NCBI RefSeq assembly: GCF_006715095.1
Contig: NZ_VFMO01000001.1
Location: forward strand, 2,728,001 to 2,792,000
Origin: Yimella lutea
GTDB lineage: Bacteria; Actinomycetota; Actinomycetes; Actinomycetales; Dermatophilaceae
Direction of reading: 5' to 3'
Length of the DNA: 64,000 nt
The position numbers and the translations under genes were made by a program. Below the pieces are notes generated by a model, which was not told the origin of the DNA, did not search any database, and saw only the letters and a program-made list of their open reading frames with translations. Positions 9,488-18,208 of the stretch are shown here, piece by piece (position 1 is the first letter of the stretch; every line of letters begins with the position of its first letter).

Positions 9488-9521
9488 TGCTCACTCCAAG
9501 CATTTACTCAATGTGAGCAAA
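9488..9521. promoter_or_regulatory. Candidate operator in the nadA promoter
   Basis: Two overlapping dyads. TGCTCAC (9488-9494) pairs with GTGAGCA (9513-9519). Within it, TTTACTCAATGTGAGCAAA (9503-9521) is an imperfect palindrome matching at 14 of 18 paired positions. Its right end touches the nadA ribosome-binding region, so binding here would block transcription or translation. I assign it to the NadQ-like regulator by position only. Confidence 0.5.
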
Positions 9522-9537
9522 TAGGATGGAGCCGACG

Positions 9538-10524
9538 ATGTCGACAGCCACGTACGAGAAGGTCCGCCACCTCATCCCCGAGGTCGAGTGGGCCGTCTTC
9601 GAGCCGGAGATCGAGGCGATCGAAGCGCTGAAGCGCGAGCACGACGCCGTGATTCTGGCGCACAACTACATGACGCCAGAGGTCTTCCACGGCGTGGCAG
9701 ATATCGTCGGCGACTCCCTCGCCCTCGCCCGCGAGGCGCAGCACGTCACGGCCGGCACGATCGTGCTCGCCGGGGTGCACTTCATGGCCGAGACGGCAAA
9801 GCTGCTCAACCCGGCCAAGCGGGTGCTGCTGCCTGACCTGCGTTCGGGTTGCTCGCTGGCCGAGAGCATCACGCCGGAGGACATCGCCGAGCTTCGCCGG
9901 CAACACCCGGGTGTGCCGGTGGTCACCTATGTCAACACCAGCGCGGCGGTGAAGGCCGCGAGTGACATCTGCTGCACCTCCGGCAACGCGGTCGAGATCA
10001 TCGAGTCGCTGGGGGTCGACCGGGTCATCATGATCCCCGACCAGTACCTCGCCCGGAACATCGCTGCCCGCACCGGCGTCGAGGTGATCACCCACCCGGG
10101 TGCGTGCGAGGTGCACGAGCGCTTCACGCCCGCCGACATCGACGACATCCGCTCGGGCAACCCCGGCGTGACGGTCATCGCCCACCCCGAGTGCCCGCCG
10201 AATGTGGTTGCCGCATCGGACTTCTCGGGTTCGACCGCCCAGATGATCGACTTCGTCGGCCAGGTGTCCCGGGCGGGCGTGCCCGACGCCGGCGGACGCC
10301 GCAAGGTCGCCCTCATCACCGAATGCTCGATGAGCGACAACGTGGCCGCCGAGCACCCCGACGTCGACTTCGTGCGCCCGTGCAACCTGTGCCCGCACAT
10401 GAAGCGCAACACGCTCACCGCGATCCGTCGCTCGCTCGAACTCGGCCAGCACGAGATCACTCTCGACCCCACCCTCGAAGCACCCGCGCGCCGCGCCATC
10501 GAGCGCATGCTCGCGGTCAAGTAG
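9538..10524 (+). CDS. nadA: Quinolinate synthase NadA
   Basis: 4Fe-4S enzyme that condenses iminoaspartate with dihydroxyacetone phosphate to give quinolinate, the second step of de novo NAD synthesis. Candidate cluster cysteines are Cys105 (SGCSLAES), Cys145/146 (ICCTSGN) and Cys282/285 (CNLCPHMK) of 328 residues. The ATG at 9538 is preceded by GGATGGA at a good distance. The in-frame ATG at 9526 lies inside that ribosome-binding site and is less likely. nadB follows after 9 nt. Confidence 0.97.
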   Translation: MSTATYEKVRHLIPEVEWAVFEPEIEAIEALKREHDAVILAHNYMTPEVFHGVADIVGDSLALAREAQHVTAGTIVLAGVHFMAETAKLLNPAKRVLLPDLRSGCSLAESITPEDIAELRRQHPGVPVVTYVNTSAAVKAASDICCTSGNAVEIIESLGVDRVIMIPDQYLARNIAARTGVEVITHPGACEVHERFTPADIDDIRSGNPGVTVIAHPECPPNVVAASDFSGSTAQMIDFVGQVSRAGVPDAGGRRKVALITECSMSDNVAAEHPDVDFVRPCNLCPHMKRNTLTAIRRSLELGQHEITLDPTLEAPARRAIERMLAVK

Positions 10525-10533
10525 GAGCACACC

Positions 10534-11976
10534 ATGAACAAGCCGGTCATCATCGGCTCGGGCCTCGCGGGTCTCACCGCCGCTTGGGCCCTCTCGCCCG
10601 CCGATTGCGTGCTCGTCACGCCGGGCACGCTCACCGACAACGCGGCGAGCATGTGGGCCCAGGGCGGCATCGCGGCAGCTCTCGCCGACGACGACACCCC
10701 CGAGTTGCATGCGGCCGACACGGTGCGGGCCGGGGCGTTCGTCGGCGACACCCGCACCATTCGCCGCATCACGGAGGCGGCGACCGATGTCGTCGGTTTG
10801 CTCGCCGAGCTCGGCGTGCCGTTCGACCACACAGCCGACGGACGGCTCGACCTCGCGCTCGAGGGCGGCCACAGCCGCAGCCGCGTCGCGCACGCCGGCG
10901 ACTCCTCCGGTGCCGCAATCACCCGGACGATGGCCGCCGCCGTCCGGGGTCTGCCGTCGGTGCAGGCGTTGGAACGGCACACCGCCCGCCGCCTGCTGAC
11001 CGATTCGGACGGCGCGATCTGCGGTGTCGAGGTGCTCGACGCCTCGGGCGCGGTGCTCGTGCTCGAGACCGACGCCGTCGTGCTGGCGACCGGTGGGATG
11101 GGTGCGCTGTGGCCGTGCACCACGAACCCGGCGACCGCGCTGGGGCAGGGTGTCGCGATGGCTGCGCGGGTGGGTGCCCGCACCGACGATCTGCACCTCG
11201 TGCAGTTCCACCCCACCGCTCTCGACGTGCCGGCCTTTCCCAACCCCCTGCTGACCGAAGCGCTGCGTGGCGCCGGCGCGATCCTGACCGCCGACGGCGA
11301 GCGATTCGTGCACGAACTCCAACCGCGCGACGTGGTTGCTGCCGCGGTGTGGGAACAGCTGCGGGCGGGGCGTCAGGTTCGCCTCGATTGCCGCGAGATC
11401 TCTTCTGTTGTAACGCGTTTCGCTGCGGTTGCCGAGCTCTGCGGGGCGCACGGATTCGACCTCGCCAGCGACCTGCTGCCGGTGCGGCCGGCCCTGCACT
11501 ACGCCATGGGTGGCGTCACAGTCGACGCCCAGGCGCGCACCTCAGTGCCCGGTCTCTGGGCCGTCGGCGAGGTGTCGCGCACCGGCCTGCACGGAGCCAA
11601 TCGCTTGGCCTCCAACTCTTTGCTCGAAGCGGTGGTGACCGGCCGCGCGGCGGCCGACTCGATCCGGGGAGCCGACACCCGTTGGACCCCGCGGGTGCTG
11701 CCGGTCGACCCAGCCACCGTGGTGCCGCCGTCCGCGGGCGCTGCGGTCGACCTCGGCGAGGTGCGAACGATCCTCGGCGCCAGCTGTGGGGTGTTGCGCG
11801 ACGGCGAGTCGCTCGAGGGCGCGGTCGACCGACTCGCCGAGTTGCGGCACGACGATGCGGGCTACGTCGCCTGGCTCGTCGCCCGCTCGGCTCTCTTGCA
11901 CCCGCACACCGTGGGCGCCCACCGACGCATCGACGAGCAGCTCGAAACCGCTGCGGCACAGGAGGTTCCGGCATGA
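10534..11976 (+). CDS. nadB: L-aspartate oxidase NadB
   Basis: Flavoenzyme that oxidises L-aspartate to iminoaspartate for NadA. The FAD-binding GSGLAGLTAAWAL is at residues 6-18, followed by the MWAQGGIAAAL segment, LATGGMG and the GGVTVDAQARTSVPGLWAVGE region typical of the succinate dehydrogenase/fumarate reductase flavoprotein fold. Length is 480 residues. It is the middle gene of nadABC and its stop overlaps the nadC start. Confidence 0.97.
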   Translation: MNKPVIIGSGLAGLTAAWALSPADCVLVTPGTLTDNAASMWAQGGIAAALADDDTPELHAADTVRAGAFVGDTRTIRRITEAATDVVGLLAELGVPFDHTADGRLDLALEGGHSRSRVAHAGDSSGAAITRTMAAAVRGLPSVQALERHTARRLLTDSDGAICGVEVLDASGAVLVLETDAVVLATGGMGALWPCTTNPATALGQGVAMAARVGARTDDLHLVQFHPTALDVPAFPNPLLTEALRGAGAILTADGERFVHELQPRDVVAAAVWEQLRAGRQVRLDCREISSVVTRFAAVAELCGAHGFDLASDLLPVRPALHYAMGGVTVDAQARTSVPGLWAVGEVSRTGLHGANRLASNSLLEAVVTGRAAADSIRGADTRWTPRVLPVDPATVVPPSAGAAVDLGEVRTILGASCGVLRDGESLEGAVDRLAELRHDDAGYVAWLVARSALLHPHTVGAHRRIDEQLETAAAQEVPA

Positions 11977-12857
11977 TCGATGCTCAGATCGGGATGGAGA
12001 TCGACCGCATCGTGCGCACGGCTCTTGCCGAAGACCTCGGCCAGGCCGGCGATCTCACCACCACGACCACCGTGCCGTCCGACATCCAGGGCAGCGCGCA
12101 CCTGGTCGCCCGTCAGGGCGGTGTCGTCTCCGGGGTGCGCGCGGCGCAGCACGCCTTCGACCTGGTCGACGCCTCGCTGGAGGTCGACTGGTTCGTGTCC
12201 GACGGTGCGACGGTCGCGCCGGGCACGCGCATCGCGACGGTCACCGGGAGTGCCGCATCGATCCTCACGGCCGAACGCACCGCACTGAATCTGCTCGGTC
12301 ACCTCAGCGGCATCGCCACCCGCACCGCAGGGTTCGTGCGTCTCGTCGACGGCACGGGTGCCCGCATCGCCGACACCCGCAAGACCACCCCCGGGCTACG
12401 CGCCCTGGAGAAGCGCGCGGTGGCCGACGGTGGCGGGGTCAACCACCGCTTCGGGCTGCACGACGCAATTCTGTTGAAGGACAACCACATCGGGCTCGGC
12501 GGCGGTCTCGACAAGGTGCTCGCCAGGCTCGCCGAACGCTCGGGTCACCTGGTGCGGGTCGAGGTGGAGGTCGACACTCTCGACCAGTTGCGCGAACTGC
12601 TCGCCTTCGATGCCGACCGGCTCGGGCGCCGCCTCCCGCCGGTGGTGCACGGTGTGCTGCTCGACAACATGAAGCCCGCCCTCATCCGCGAGGCCGTCGG
12701 CCTGATCGACGACCACCCTGCATCGCTGGTCATCGAGGTCTCCGGCGGCGTCGACGAGACGACCGTGCGCGGGTTGGCCGAGGCAGGTGCGCAGATCATC
12801 TCGATCGGTGCCCTGACCCACAGCGTCCGCACGCTCGACATCGGCCTCGACCTGTAA
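11973..12857 (+). CDS. nadC: Nicotinate-nucleotide pyrophosphorylase NadC
   Basis: Quinolinate phosphoribosyltransferase making nicotinate mononucleotide with release of CO2. Family motifs seen are RKTTPGLRALEKRAV, GGGVNHRFGLHDAILLKDNHI split over two neighbouring runs, and the late VIEVSGGVDE strand. The start ATG overlaps the nadB stop (ATGA at 11973-11976), and GGAGG lies 7 nt upstream. The product has 294 residues. The same frame happens to stay open far upstream through nadB, which is not part of the gene. Confidence 0.96.
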   Translation: MIDAQIGMEIDRIVRTALAEDLGQAGDLTTTTTVPSDIQGSAHLVARQGGVVSGVRAAQHAFDLVDASLEVDWFVSDGATVAPGTRIATVTGSAASILTAERTALNLLGHLSGIATRTAGFVRLVDGTGARIADTRKTTPGLRALEKRAVADGGGVNHRFGLHDAILLKDNHIGLGGGLDKVLARLAERSGHLVRVEVEVDTLDQLRELLAFDADRLGRRLPPVVHGVLLDNMKPALIREAVGLIDDHPASLVIEVSGGVDETTVRGLAEAGAQIISIGALTHSVRTLDIGLDL

Positions 12858-12902
12858 GCAGACCGTTTGGGTGGCGCCGGTCGTTGCCGAGTCGCCGCGC
12901 GC

Positions 12903-13499
12903 TCAGACGGGACCCAACGCGACCGGGGCGCCGTCCGGCAGCTCGACCGTGATCGGGTCACCCGCTCGCACCATCCCACTGCGCTCGACGACCGACATCA
13001 CCCCGGCTCGGCGAATGACCTGCACCGTCCGCACCTCGGGTGAGGCCGTCGACGGGGCGGGTTCGTCGGTCGGGGTCCCGTCGGTCCTGGAGAGCACCAC
13101 TTTGAGCAGACCCGGCTTGAAGTCGTTGATCTGCGCGCACGGGTTGCGCAGGCCGGTGAGCCGCACGACGGCCTCGTCGCCGAGGTGCAGGCGGGTGTCG
13201 ACCGGGAGCGCATGCAGGTCGACACCGCTGGTCAGCACGTTTTCGCCGAGGTCACCCGCGGCCAGGGTGTAACCCATGCGCTCGGCGGTCTCGAACACCT
13301 CGCTGGGCACGAGATGCACCTGCCGCAGGTTGGGTTGGTTCGGGTCGCGACGCACCCGGGACCGATGTTGCACAAGGGTTCCCGCGTGCGCGTCACCTCG
13401 CACCCCCAGGTCGGCGACCAACTCGATCGCCTCCACCGGCGCCTTGGAGAAGCGGTGCAGCTCGTCCCGGCTGACGGCGGCCACACGGGGCTGGTTCAT
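12903..13499 (-). CDS. MOSC domain-containing protein
   Basis: A 198-residue protein of the molybdenum cofactor sulfurase C-terminal (MOSC) family. Seen are the LGVRGDAHAGTLVQHRSR entry strand, LPVDTRLHLG, and the family's cysteine in LTGLRNPCAQIND. MOSC proteins include sulfur carriers and pyranopterin-dependent reductases acting on N-hydroxylated compounds; nothing here narrows the substrate. It is convergent with nadC, 45 nt away. Confidence 0.88.
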   Translation of the reverse strand: MNQPRVAAVSRDELHRFSKAPVEAIELVADLGVRGDAHAGTLVQHRSRVRRDPNQPNLRQVHLVPSEVFETAERMGYTLAAGDLGENVLTSGVDLHALPVDTRLHLGDEAVVRLTGLRNPCAQINDFKPGLLKVVLSRTDGTPTDEPAPSTASPEVRTVQVIRRAGVMSVVERSGMVRAGDPITVELPDGAPVALGPV

Positions 13500-13529
13500 G
13501 GGTCGATCCTCGCATCAACCGGTTATGGG

Positions 13530-14753
13530 TCAGAAGTCGAGCAGCCGACGGACGGCGGTGTCGGCGAGCAGCCGTCCACGCAGGGTGAGCACGAGTCGCC
13601 GATCGCGCAGGGCCGTCGGTCCGTCGACGAGACCGTCGCCGATCAGCCCGGCGACGGCGGTGCGCCCGGCGGGTTCGAGGTCGTCGAGGGCGAGGCCGGC
13701 GTCGCGACGGATGCCGAGGAGCACGCGCTCCTCGTATCGCTGTGTGTCCGTGAGCAATTCGCGTCCGGCGCCTGGTGAGTTGCCCTCGGCCAGCACCGAG
13801 GCGTACGCCGCAGGGTGCTTGCGATTCCACCAGCGCACCCCACCAACGTGACTGTGCGCGCCGGGCCCGATCCCCCACCAGTTCGCGTCCGACCAGTACA
13901 GCTCGTTGTGGCGGCAGCGCAGCGAGGGGTCGGTGGCCCAGTTCGACACCTCGTACCAGGAGTAACCGGCCACGGCGAGCATGGAGTCGGCAAGCTCGTA
14001 CTTGTCGGCTTCGTCGTCGTCATCGGGCATCGTCACCTGGCCGCGGCGCACCTGAGCCGCGAGCTTCGTGCCCTGTTCGACTACGAGCGCGTAGGCACTG
14101 ATATGCCCGGGTTCCAAGGCAATTGCCGCGTCCAGCGAGGTGCGCCAGTCGGCGAGCGACTCCCCCGGTGTGCCGTAGATGAGGTCGACACTGGTCGCCA
14201 GCCCGGCCGCCTTCGCCGCCTCGACGCTGCGCCCGACATTGGCGGGGTCGTGGGTGCGCTCGAGCGTGTGCAGCACGTGTGGCACCGCCGACTGCATCCC
14301 GAACGACACCCGGGTGAAACCGCCGTCCGCCAGCACCTCCAGCGATTCGGGAGTCACCGAGTCGGGGTTGGCTTCGGTCGTGATCTCGGCATCATCGGCA
14401 AAGCCGAACCGGTCGCGCAGGGCGCCGATCATCCGCACCAGGTCGTGCGCCGCGAGCATCGTGGGCGTGCCGCCGCCGACGAACACCGTCGAGATCGGCG
14501 GCGCCTGGTCACCCAGCACCCGTACGGCGAGGTCGATCTCCCGAATCGCGGTGTCCGCGTACGAACCCACGCTCGCGCCAGGGCCGAGCTCGGTCAGGGT
14601 GTAGGTGTTGAAGTCGCAGTAGCCGCACCGCACCCGACAGAAGGGCACGTGCAGGTAGACCCCGAAAGGCTTGTGCTGCAACGCCTCCAGCGCCGTCGCC
14701 GGCAGGTGTCCGTCGGTCGGGACAGGTTCACCATCGGGCAGCGCGCTGGGCAT
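13530..14753 (-). CDS. hemW: Radical SAM protein HemW (coproporphyrinogen oxidase-like)
   Basis: Radical SAM protein with the CX3CX2C cluster motif CRVRCGYC near residue 40, then VFVGGGTPTML and the YEVSNWA region typical of HemW/HemN. Family knowledge: HemW binds heme and acts as a heme chaperone, whereas true HemN oxidises coproporphyrinogen; HemW lacks the extra N-terminal cysteine, as here. I chose the ATG at 14753 (407 residues, MPSALPDGE). The frame is open to 14819 but adds no conserved sequence. Confidence 0.92.
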   Translation of the reverse strand: MPSALPDGEPVPTDGHLPATALEALQHKPFGVYLHVPFCRVRCGYCDFNTYTLTELGPGASVGSYADTAIREIDLAVRVLGDQAPPISTVFVGGGTPTMLAAHDLVRMIGALRDRFGFADDAEITTEANPDSVTPESLEVLADGGFTRVSFGMQSAVPHVLHTLERTHDPANVGRSVEAAKAAGLATSVDLIYGTPGESLADWRTSLDAAIALEPGHISAYALVVEQGTKLAAQVRRGQVTMPDDDDEADKYELADSMLAVAGYSWYEVSNWATDPSLRCRHNELYWSDANWWGIGPGAHSHVGGVRWWNRKHPAAYASVLAEGNSPGAGRELLTDTQRYEERVLLGIRRDAGLALDDLEPAGRTAVAGLIGDGLVDGPTALRDRRLVLTLRGRLLADTAVRRLLDF

Positions 14754-14885
14754 TGGTCCATTCTCGCCGACGTCGACCCGCACGCCGAATCGCTGCACCA
14801 ACCGCCACAGGCGCTGCACCTGCGTCCAGTCACTGCTGGTGCACCACCAGTGGCTGGCGAGTAGCGCAGCGTTTGCGGGCGGGGG

Positions 14886-15923
14886 TCAGAGGGTGCCGGT
14901 CAGGGCCTGCATGGCCAGGCTGGTCGAGGCGACCAGCACCGACAGGATCGCCCCCAACAACAACGGCCGCAGGCCGGTGCGGCGCAGCTGCGCCGGGCGC
15001 ATGGACAGCCCGATCGCGGTGAGCGCCAGGGTGATTCCGAAGGTGCCGATCCTCGACAGGCCAGGGTGCCAGACGGTCGGGATGACTCCGATCGAGTTGA
15101 CCGCCGCCGCTACCACGAACCCGACGAGGAACCACGGCACCACCTGACGCAATGGAATGCGCACCGTCGACGGACCGCCGGGCGACGACGACGCGGCGCG
15201 ACGCGCTGTCAGGTAAGCCAGCACGATCGTGATCGGGATGATCATCAACGACCGGGTGAGCTTCACGACGATCGCTTGGTCGCCCGCACCGTCGCCGAAA
15301 CCATAGGCGGCTGCGACGACCGACGACGTGTCGTTGATCGCCGTGCCGGCCCACAGGCCGAAGCTTTCGCCGGTCATCCCGAGCAAGTGGCCGATCACCG
15401 GAAAGGTGAGCACTCCGATCACGTTGAAGACGAAGATCGTGCCGAGGGCGTACGCCGCATCGGCCTTCTTGGGGCGCATCACGGCGGTGCTGGCCGCGAT
15501 CGCCGACGCACCACAGATGCCGGTGCCGACTCCGATGAGCGTTCGCACATCGCGCCCGACACGCAACCAGCGCCCGATGAGGGCGGCGCCCCCGAGCGCG
15601 ACCGACAGGCTGGCGAGCATCACCGGCAACGAGGACGACCCGACCTGCGCCACCTGGCGCAGCGACAACCCAGTGCCGAGCACCACCACGGACGCCTGCA
15701 GCACCTGCTTGGAGCAGACCTCATATCCGCCATCCAGGTGGTGCGACCGCAGCCGCGGCACAGCGACACCCGCGGCAAGGCCAAGGACGATGCCACACAC
15801 CGGACCGCCGAGCACGGGCGCAAACTGGCCGAAAACCGTTGCCACACAGCCGATGAGCAGCACAACCGCCAACCCGGCGACAAGGCCGCGGCGAGAGGTG
15901 CGAGTGGGCGCAGCGTGCAACAT
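14886..15923 (-). CDS. YeiH family putative sulfate exporter
   Basis: Integral membrane protein of 345 residues with about ten hydrophobic helices and the UPF0324/YeiH hallmarks GTGICGASAIAASTAVM and GLWAGTAINDTSSVVAA. Members are predicted anion exporters and are usually encoded beside a LysR regulator. Here the lysR gene is divergent with 70 nt between the starts, a classical arrangement for LysR control of the exporter. Confidence 0.92.
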   Translation of the reverse strand: MLHAAPTRTSRRGLVAGLAVVLLIGCVATVFGQFAPVLGGPVCGIVLGLAAGVAVPRLRSHHLDGGYEVCSKQVLQASVVVLGTGLSLRQVAQVGSSSLPVMLASLSVALGGAALIGRWLRVGRDVRTLIGVGTGICGASAIAASTAVMRPKKADAAYALGTIFVFNVIGVLTFPVIGHLLGMTGESFGLWAGTAINDTSSVVAAAYGFGDGAGDQAIVVKLTRSLMIIPITIVLAYLTARRAASSSPGGPSTVRIPLRQVVPWFLVGFVVAAAVNSIGVIPTVWHPGLSRIGTFGITLALTAIGLSMRPAQLRRTGLRPLLLGAILSVLVASTSLAMQALTGTL

Positions 15924-15993
15924 GCTTCAACCATCCGCCCTGCGGACACTTCTCGGTAGACGACGATTGAGCAGTACCGCATATCCTTCGCAT

Positions 15994-16896
15994 ATGACCG
16001 CGCGCCCCGACCCACTCGCACTTGAACTGCTCGTCGCGGTGGCCGCAACCGGCAGCGTCGGCGCCGCCGCACGAACTGTCGGCATGGCTCAACCCAATGC
16101 CACCCGCTCGCTCGCCCGGCTCGAACGCCAACTCGGCCTGGACCTGGTGGTGCGCTCTACCCGAGGATCGACCCTGACCGATGCCGGCGCCGTGCTCGTC
16201 GACCAGGCCCGCCAGGCGCTGGCCGCTATGGACGCGGTCACCGATTCGGCCGCGACCCTGCGTGGCGACTCCACGCGTCCGCTGCCGGTCGCGGCCAGTC
16301 AGACTATTGCCGAACACCTACTACCCCGATGGCTTTCGACGCTGCGCAGCCAGCAACCGAACAGCGCCGTGGCCGTGCACGTGCACAACTCCCACGATGT
16401 CGTCGATGATGTGCGATCCGGTCGCACCGCCCTGGGATTCGTCGAAGAGCCCACGGTGCCGGGCGACCTGCACAGCACTGTTGTCGCGCACGACGAGATG
16501 GTGCTCGTGGTCGCCCCGCATCACGTCTGGGCTGGCCGGTCGCGCGCGGTCCGCGCCGACGAACTGGCTCGCACCGCACTCATCACCCGCGAACCCGGCT
16601 CCGGCACCCGCATGGCCCTCGACGAGGCGCTCGATCAGCAGGTGCGACCGCACCTGGAGCTCCCGAGCAACGCCGCGGTACGGGTCAGCGTCGCTTCGGG
16701 CGCAGCACCCGCGGTGCTCAGTCGGCTCGCGGTCGCCGACGCCCTGTCGGCCGGCACCTTGGTGACCGTGCCGCTCGGGCTGCAGCTGCGGCGTCCGCTG
16801 CGCGCAGTCTGGACCGGATCACGACGTCTCTCGGGGCTCGCCGCAGACCTGGTGTCGATCGCCCGCGACGAAGGCGAAATCAGCTCTTCGCAGTGA
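15994..16896 (+). CDS. LysR family transcriptional regulator
   Basis: A 300-residue regulator with an N-terminal winged helix (SVGAAARTVGMAQPNATRSLARLERQLG) and a C-terminal periplasmic-binding-protein-like effector domain. The ATG at 15994 gives MTARPDPLALELL, the usual family beginning. It is divergent from the yeiH-like gene and probably controls it. Its last 17 nt overlap the 3' end of the convergent DUF4442 gene. Confidence 0.93.
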   Translation: MTARPDPLALELLVAVAATGSVGAAARTVGMAQPNATRSLARLERQLGLDLVVRSTRGSTLTDAGAVLVDQARQALAAMDAVTDSAATLRGDSTRPLPVAASQTIAEHLLPRWLSTLRSQQPNSAVAVHVHNSHDVVDDVRSGRTALGFVEEPTVPGDLHSTVVAHDEMVLVVAPHHVWAGRSRAVRADELARTALITREPGSGTRMALDEALDQQVRPHLELPSNAAVRVSVASGAAPAVLSRLAVADALSAGTLVTVPLGLQLRRPLRAVWTGSRRLSGLAADLVSIARDEGEISSSQ

Positions 16897-17344
16897 CCCA
16901 CACCGGGATGACGCCCGAGACGACCTCACTGCCGTCATCGACATAAGCGGTGCACCGCACGTCGACCTGGAACGGCGGCTGCTTGTCCCAATCCGCGATG
17001 TCTGTGCGCGCCTCGCACCGGACGTCGGTGGGCACCTTGGCGATGTAGTCGAGCTGAATTCCCCTGGGAATCCAGCGCATTCCCTTCGGGGTGGTCGCTT
17101 CGCAGAGCAGACCCATCGCCGCTTCGAGACCGTTCGCGACGGCGATCGCGTGCACGGTACCGATGTGGTTCTGCACGCCGCGCCGCTTGCGGATCGTGAC
17201 GACGCCGTGGTGCGGCTCCATGACCTCCACTTTCGGGCGCACCGTTGCGAAGTACGGCGCCTTCAGCATGAAGGCGAGCGAGAACGCGCTCTTGCCGAGC
17301 GGCTTGCTTTCGAGCTGTCGATACATCTGGAAGGTCGAGGCCAT
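16880..17344 (-). CDS. DUF4442 hotdog-fold protein
   Basis: A 154-residue protein of the hotdog-fold DUF4442 group, related to PaaI-type thioesterases. Seen are the HHGVVTIRKRRGVQNHIGTVHAIAVANGLEAA helix-strand pair and a C-terminal strand ending GVIPVWVTAKS. The substrate is unknown. A second, more distant DUF4442 protein is encoded at 47310-47876. Confidence 0.85.
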   Translation of the reverse strand: MASTFQMYRQLESKPLGKSAFSLAFMLKAPYFATVRPKVEVMEPHHGVVTIRKRRGVQNHIGTVHAIAVANGLEAAMGLLCEATTPKGMRWIPRGIQLDYIAKVPTDVRCEARTDIADWDKQPPFQVDVRCTAYVDDGSEVVSGVIPVWVTAKS

Positions 17345-17397
17345 ACGCAGATGTTACTCGCAGGTAACTTCGATGCGCCACCCTCCCGGGCACGCGG

Positions 17398-18204
17398 TCA
17401 GCGCCGGGTCACCGCAACATCGCGCACGATGCGCTCGACCCGCAGACCCTTCTTCTCAAAGCGGGTCATCGGACGGTCCTCGAACCGCGGAGCGAATCCG
17501 CCGCGATCGCCCTCCGGGTCGACGTCGGGGTCGCCCGGGTCGGCGAGTCGCCCGGCGTACGGGTTCGTGAACTCCTCACACCCTTCGACGACGTCGCGGA
17601 TCTGCCACGCGTAGTCGGCCCAGTCGGTCGCGAGCCGCCACACACCGCCCGACTCGAGCAACGTAGCGACCTGCGTCGCGAACGCCGGCTGCACCAGACG
17701 GCGCTTGTGGTGCTTGGTCTTCGGCCACGGGTCGGGGAAGAAGGTCCAGATCTCGTGCAACGTCCCTGGTTCGAACATGAGCGGCATCGACCAGGCCGCA
17801 TCGGCGATCGCGATGCGCAGGTTGGTGACGCCCGCCGAGACCGCTTTGGTGATGGTGTGCGCGACGCCCGGGCGCCATACCTCGAAGGCGAGGAAGTCAA
17901 CGTCCGGGTGCAATGCCGCAGCGTGCACGACGGCGTCGCCGGCGCCCGACCCGATCTCGGCGATCAACGGCGCCGACCGCCCGAAGACCCCTTCCTTATC
18001 GAAGCGGTAGTCGGGGTCGAGCGTGGTGTCGGTGCCGTTGAGCGGCAGATCGAGCAGGTAGATCGGCCCGTGCTGCTCCATCGCCCGCTCGTGCCGATCG
18101 GGCATGCGTCCGCCGCGGCGCGTGAACGATCGGGTGCGGGCCAACGGACGACCGTCGGGGCTCGTCGGAACAACCGGGTCGAAGCCCGAATCGCGTTGTG
18201 CCAC
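17398..18204 (-). CDS. trmB: tRNA (guanine46-N7)-methyltransferase TrmB
   Basis: Makes m7G46 in the variable loop of tRNA. SAM motif EIGSGAGDAVVHAAALHPD and the TrmB signature FFPDPWPKTKHHKRR are present in 268 residues. It starts 4 nt after the lepA stop, so the two translation-related genes form a leftward pair. The first 50 residues are basic and variable, and a shorter start at an internal Met (MPDRHERAM) is possible. Confidence 0.95.
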   Translation of the reverse strand: MAQRDSGFDPVVPTSPDGRPLARTRSFTRRGGRMPDRHERAMEQHGPIYLLDLPLNGTDTTLDPDYRFDKEGVFGRSAPLIAEIGSGAGDAVVHAAALHPDVDFLAFEVWRPGVAHTITKAVSAGVTNLRIAIADAAWSMPLMFEPGTLHEIWTFFPDPWPKTKHHKRRLVQPAFATQVATLLESGGVWRLATDWADYAWQIRDVVEGCEEFTNPYAGRLADPGDPDVDPEGDRGGFAPRFEDRPMTRFEKKGLRVERIVRDVAVTRR

Positions 18205-18208
18205 GGCG

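Noticed and set aside
9432..9521. NAD-sensing riboswitch before nadA
   Set aside because: The repeats are simple DNA dyads and the nadA leader is too short for a folded aptamer; protein control is more likely.
10104..12857. A 917-codon open frame across nadA, nadB and nadC
   Set aside because: Only its last 294 codons (nadC) are real; the rest is an Arg-rich shadow frame of nadA/nadB with no ribosome-binding site.
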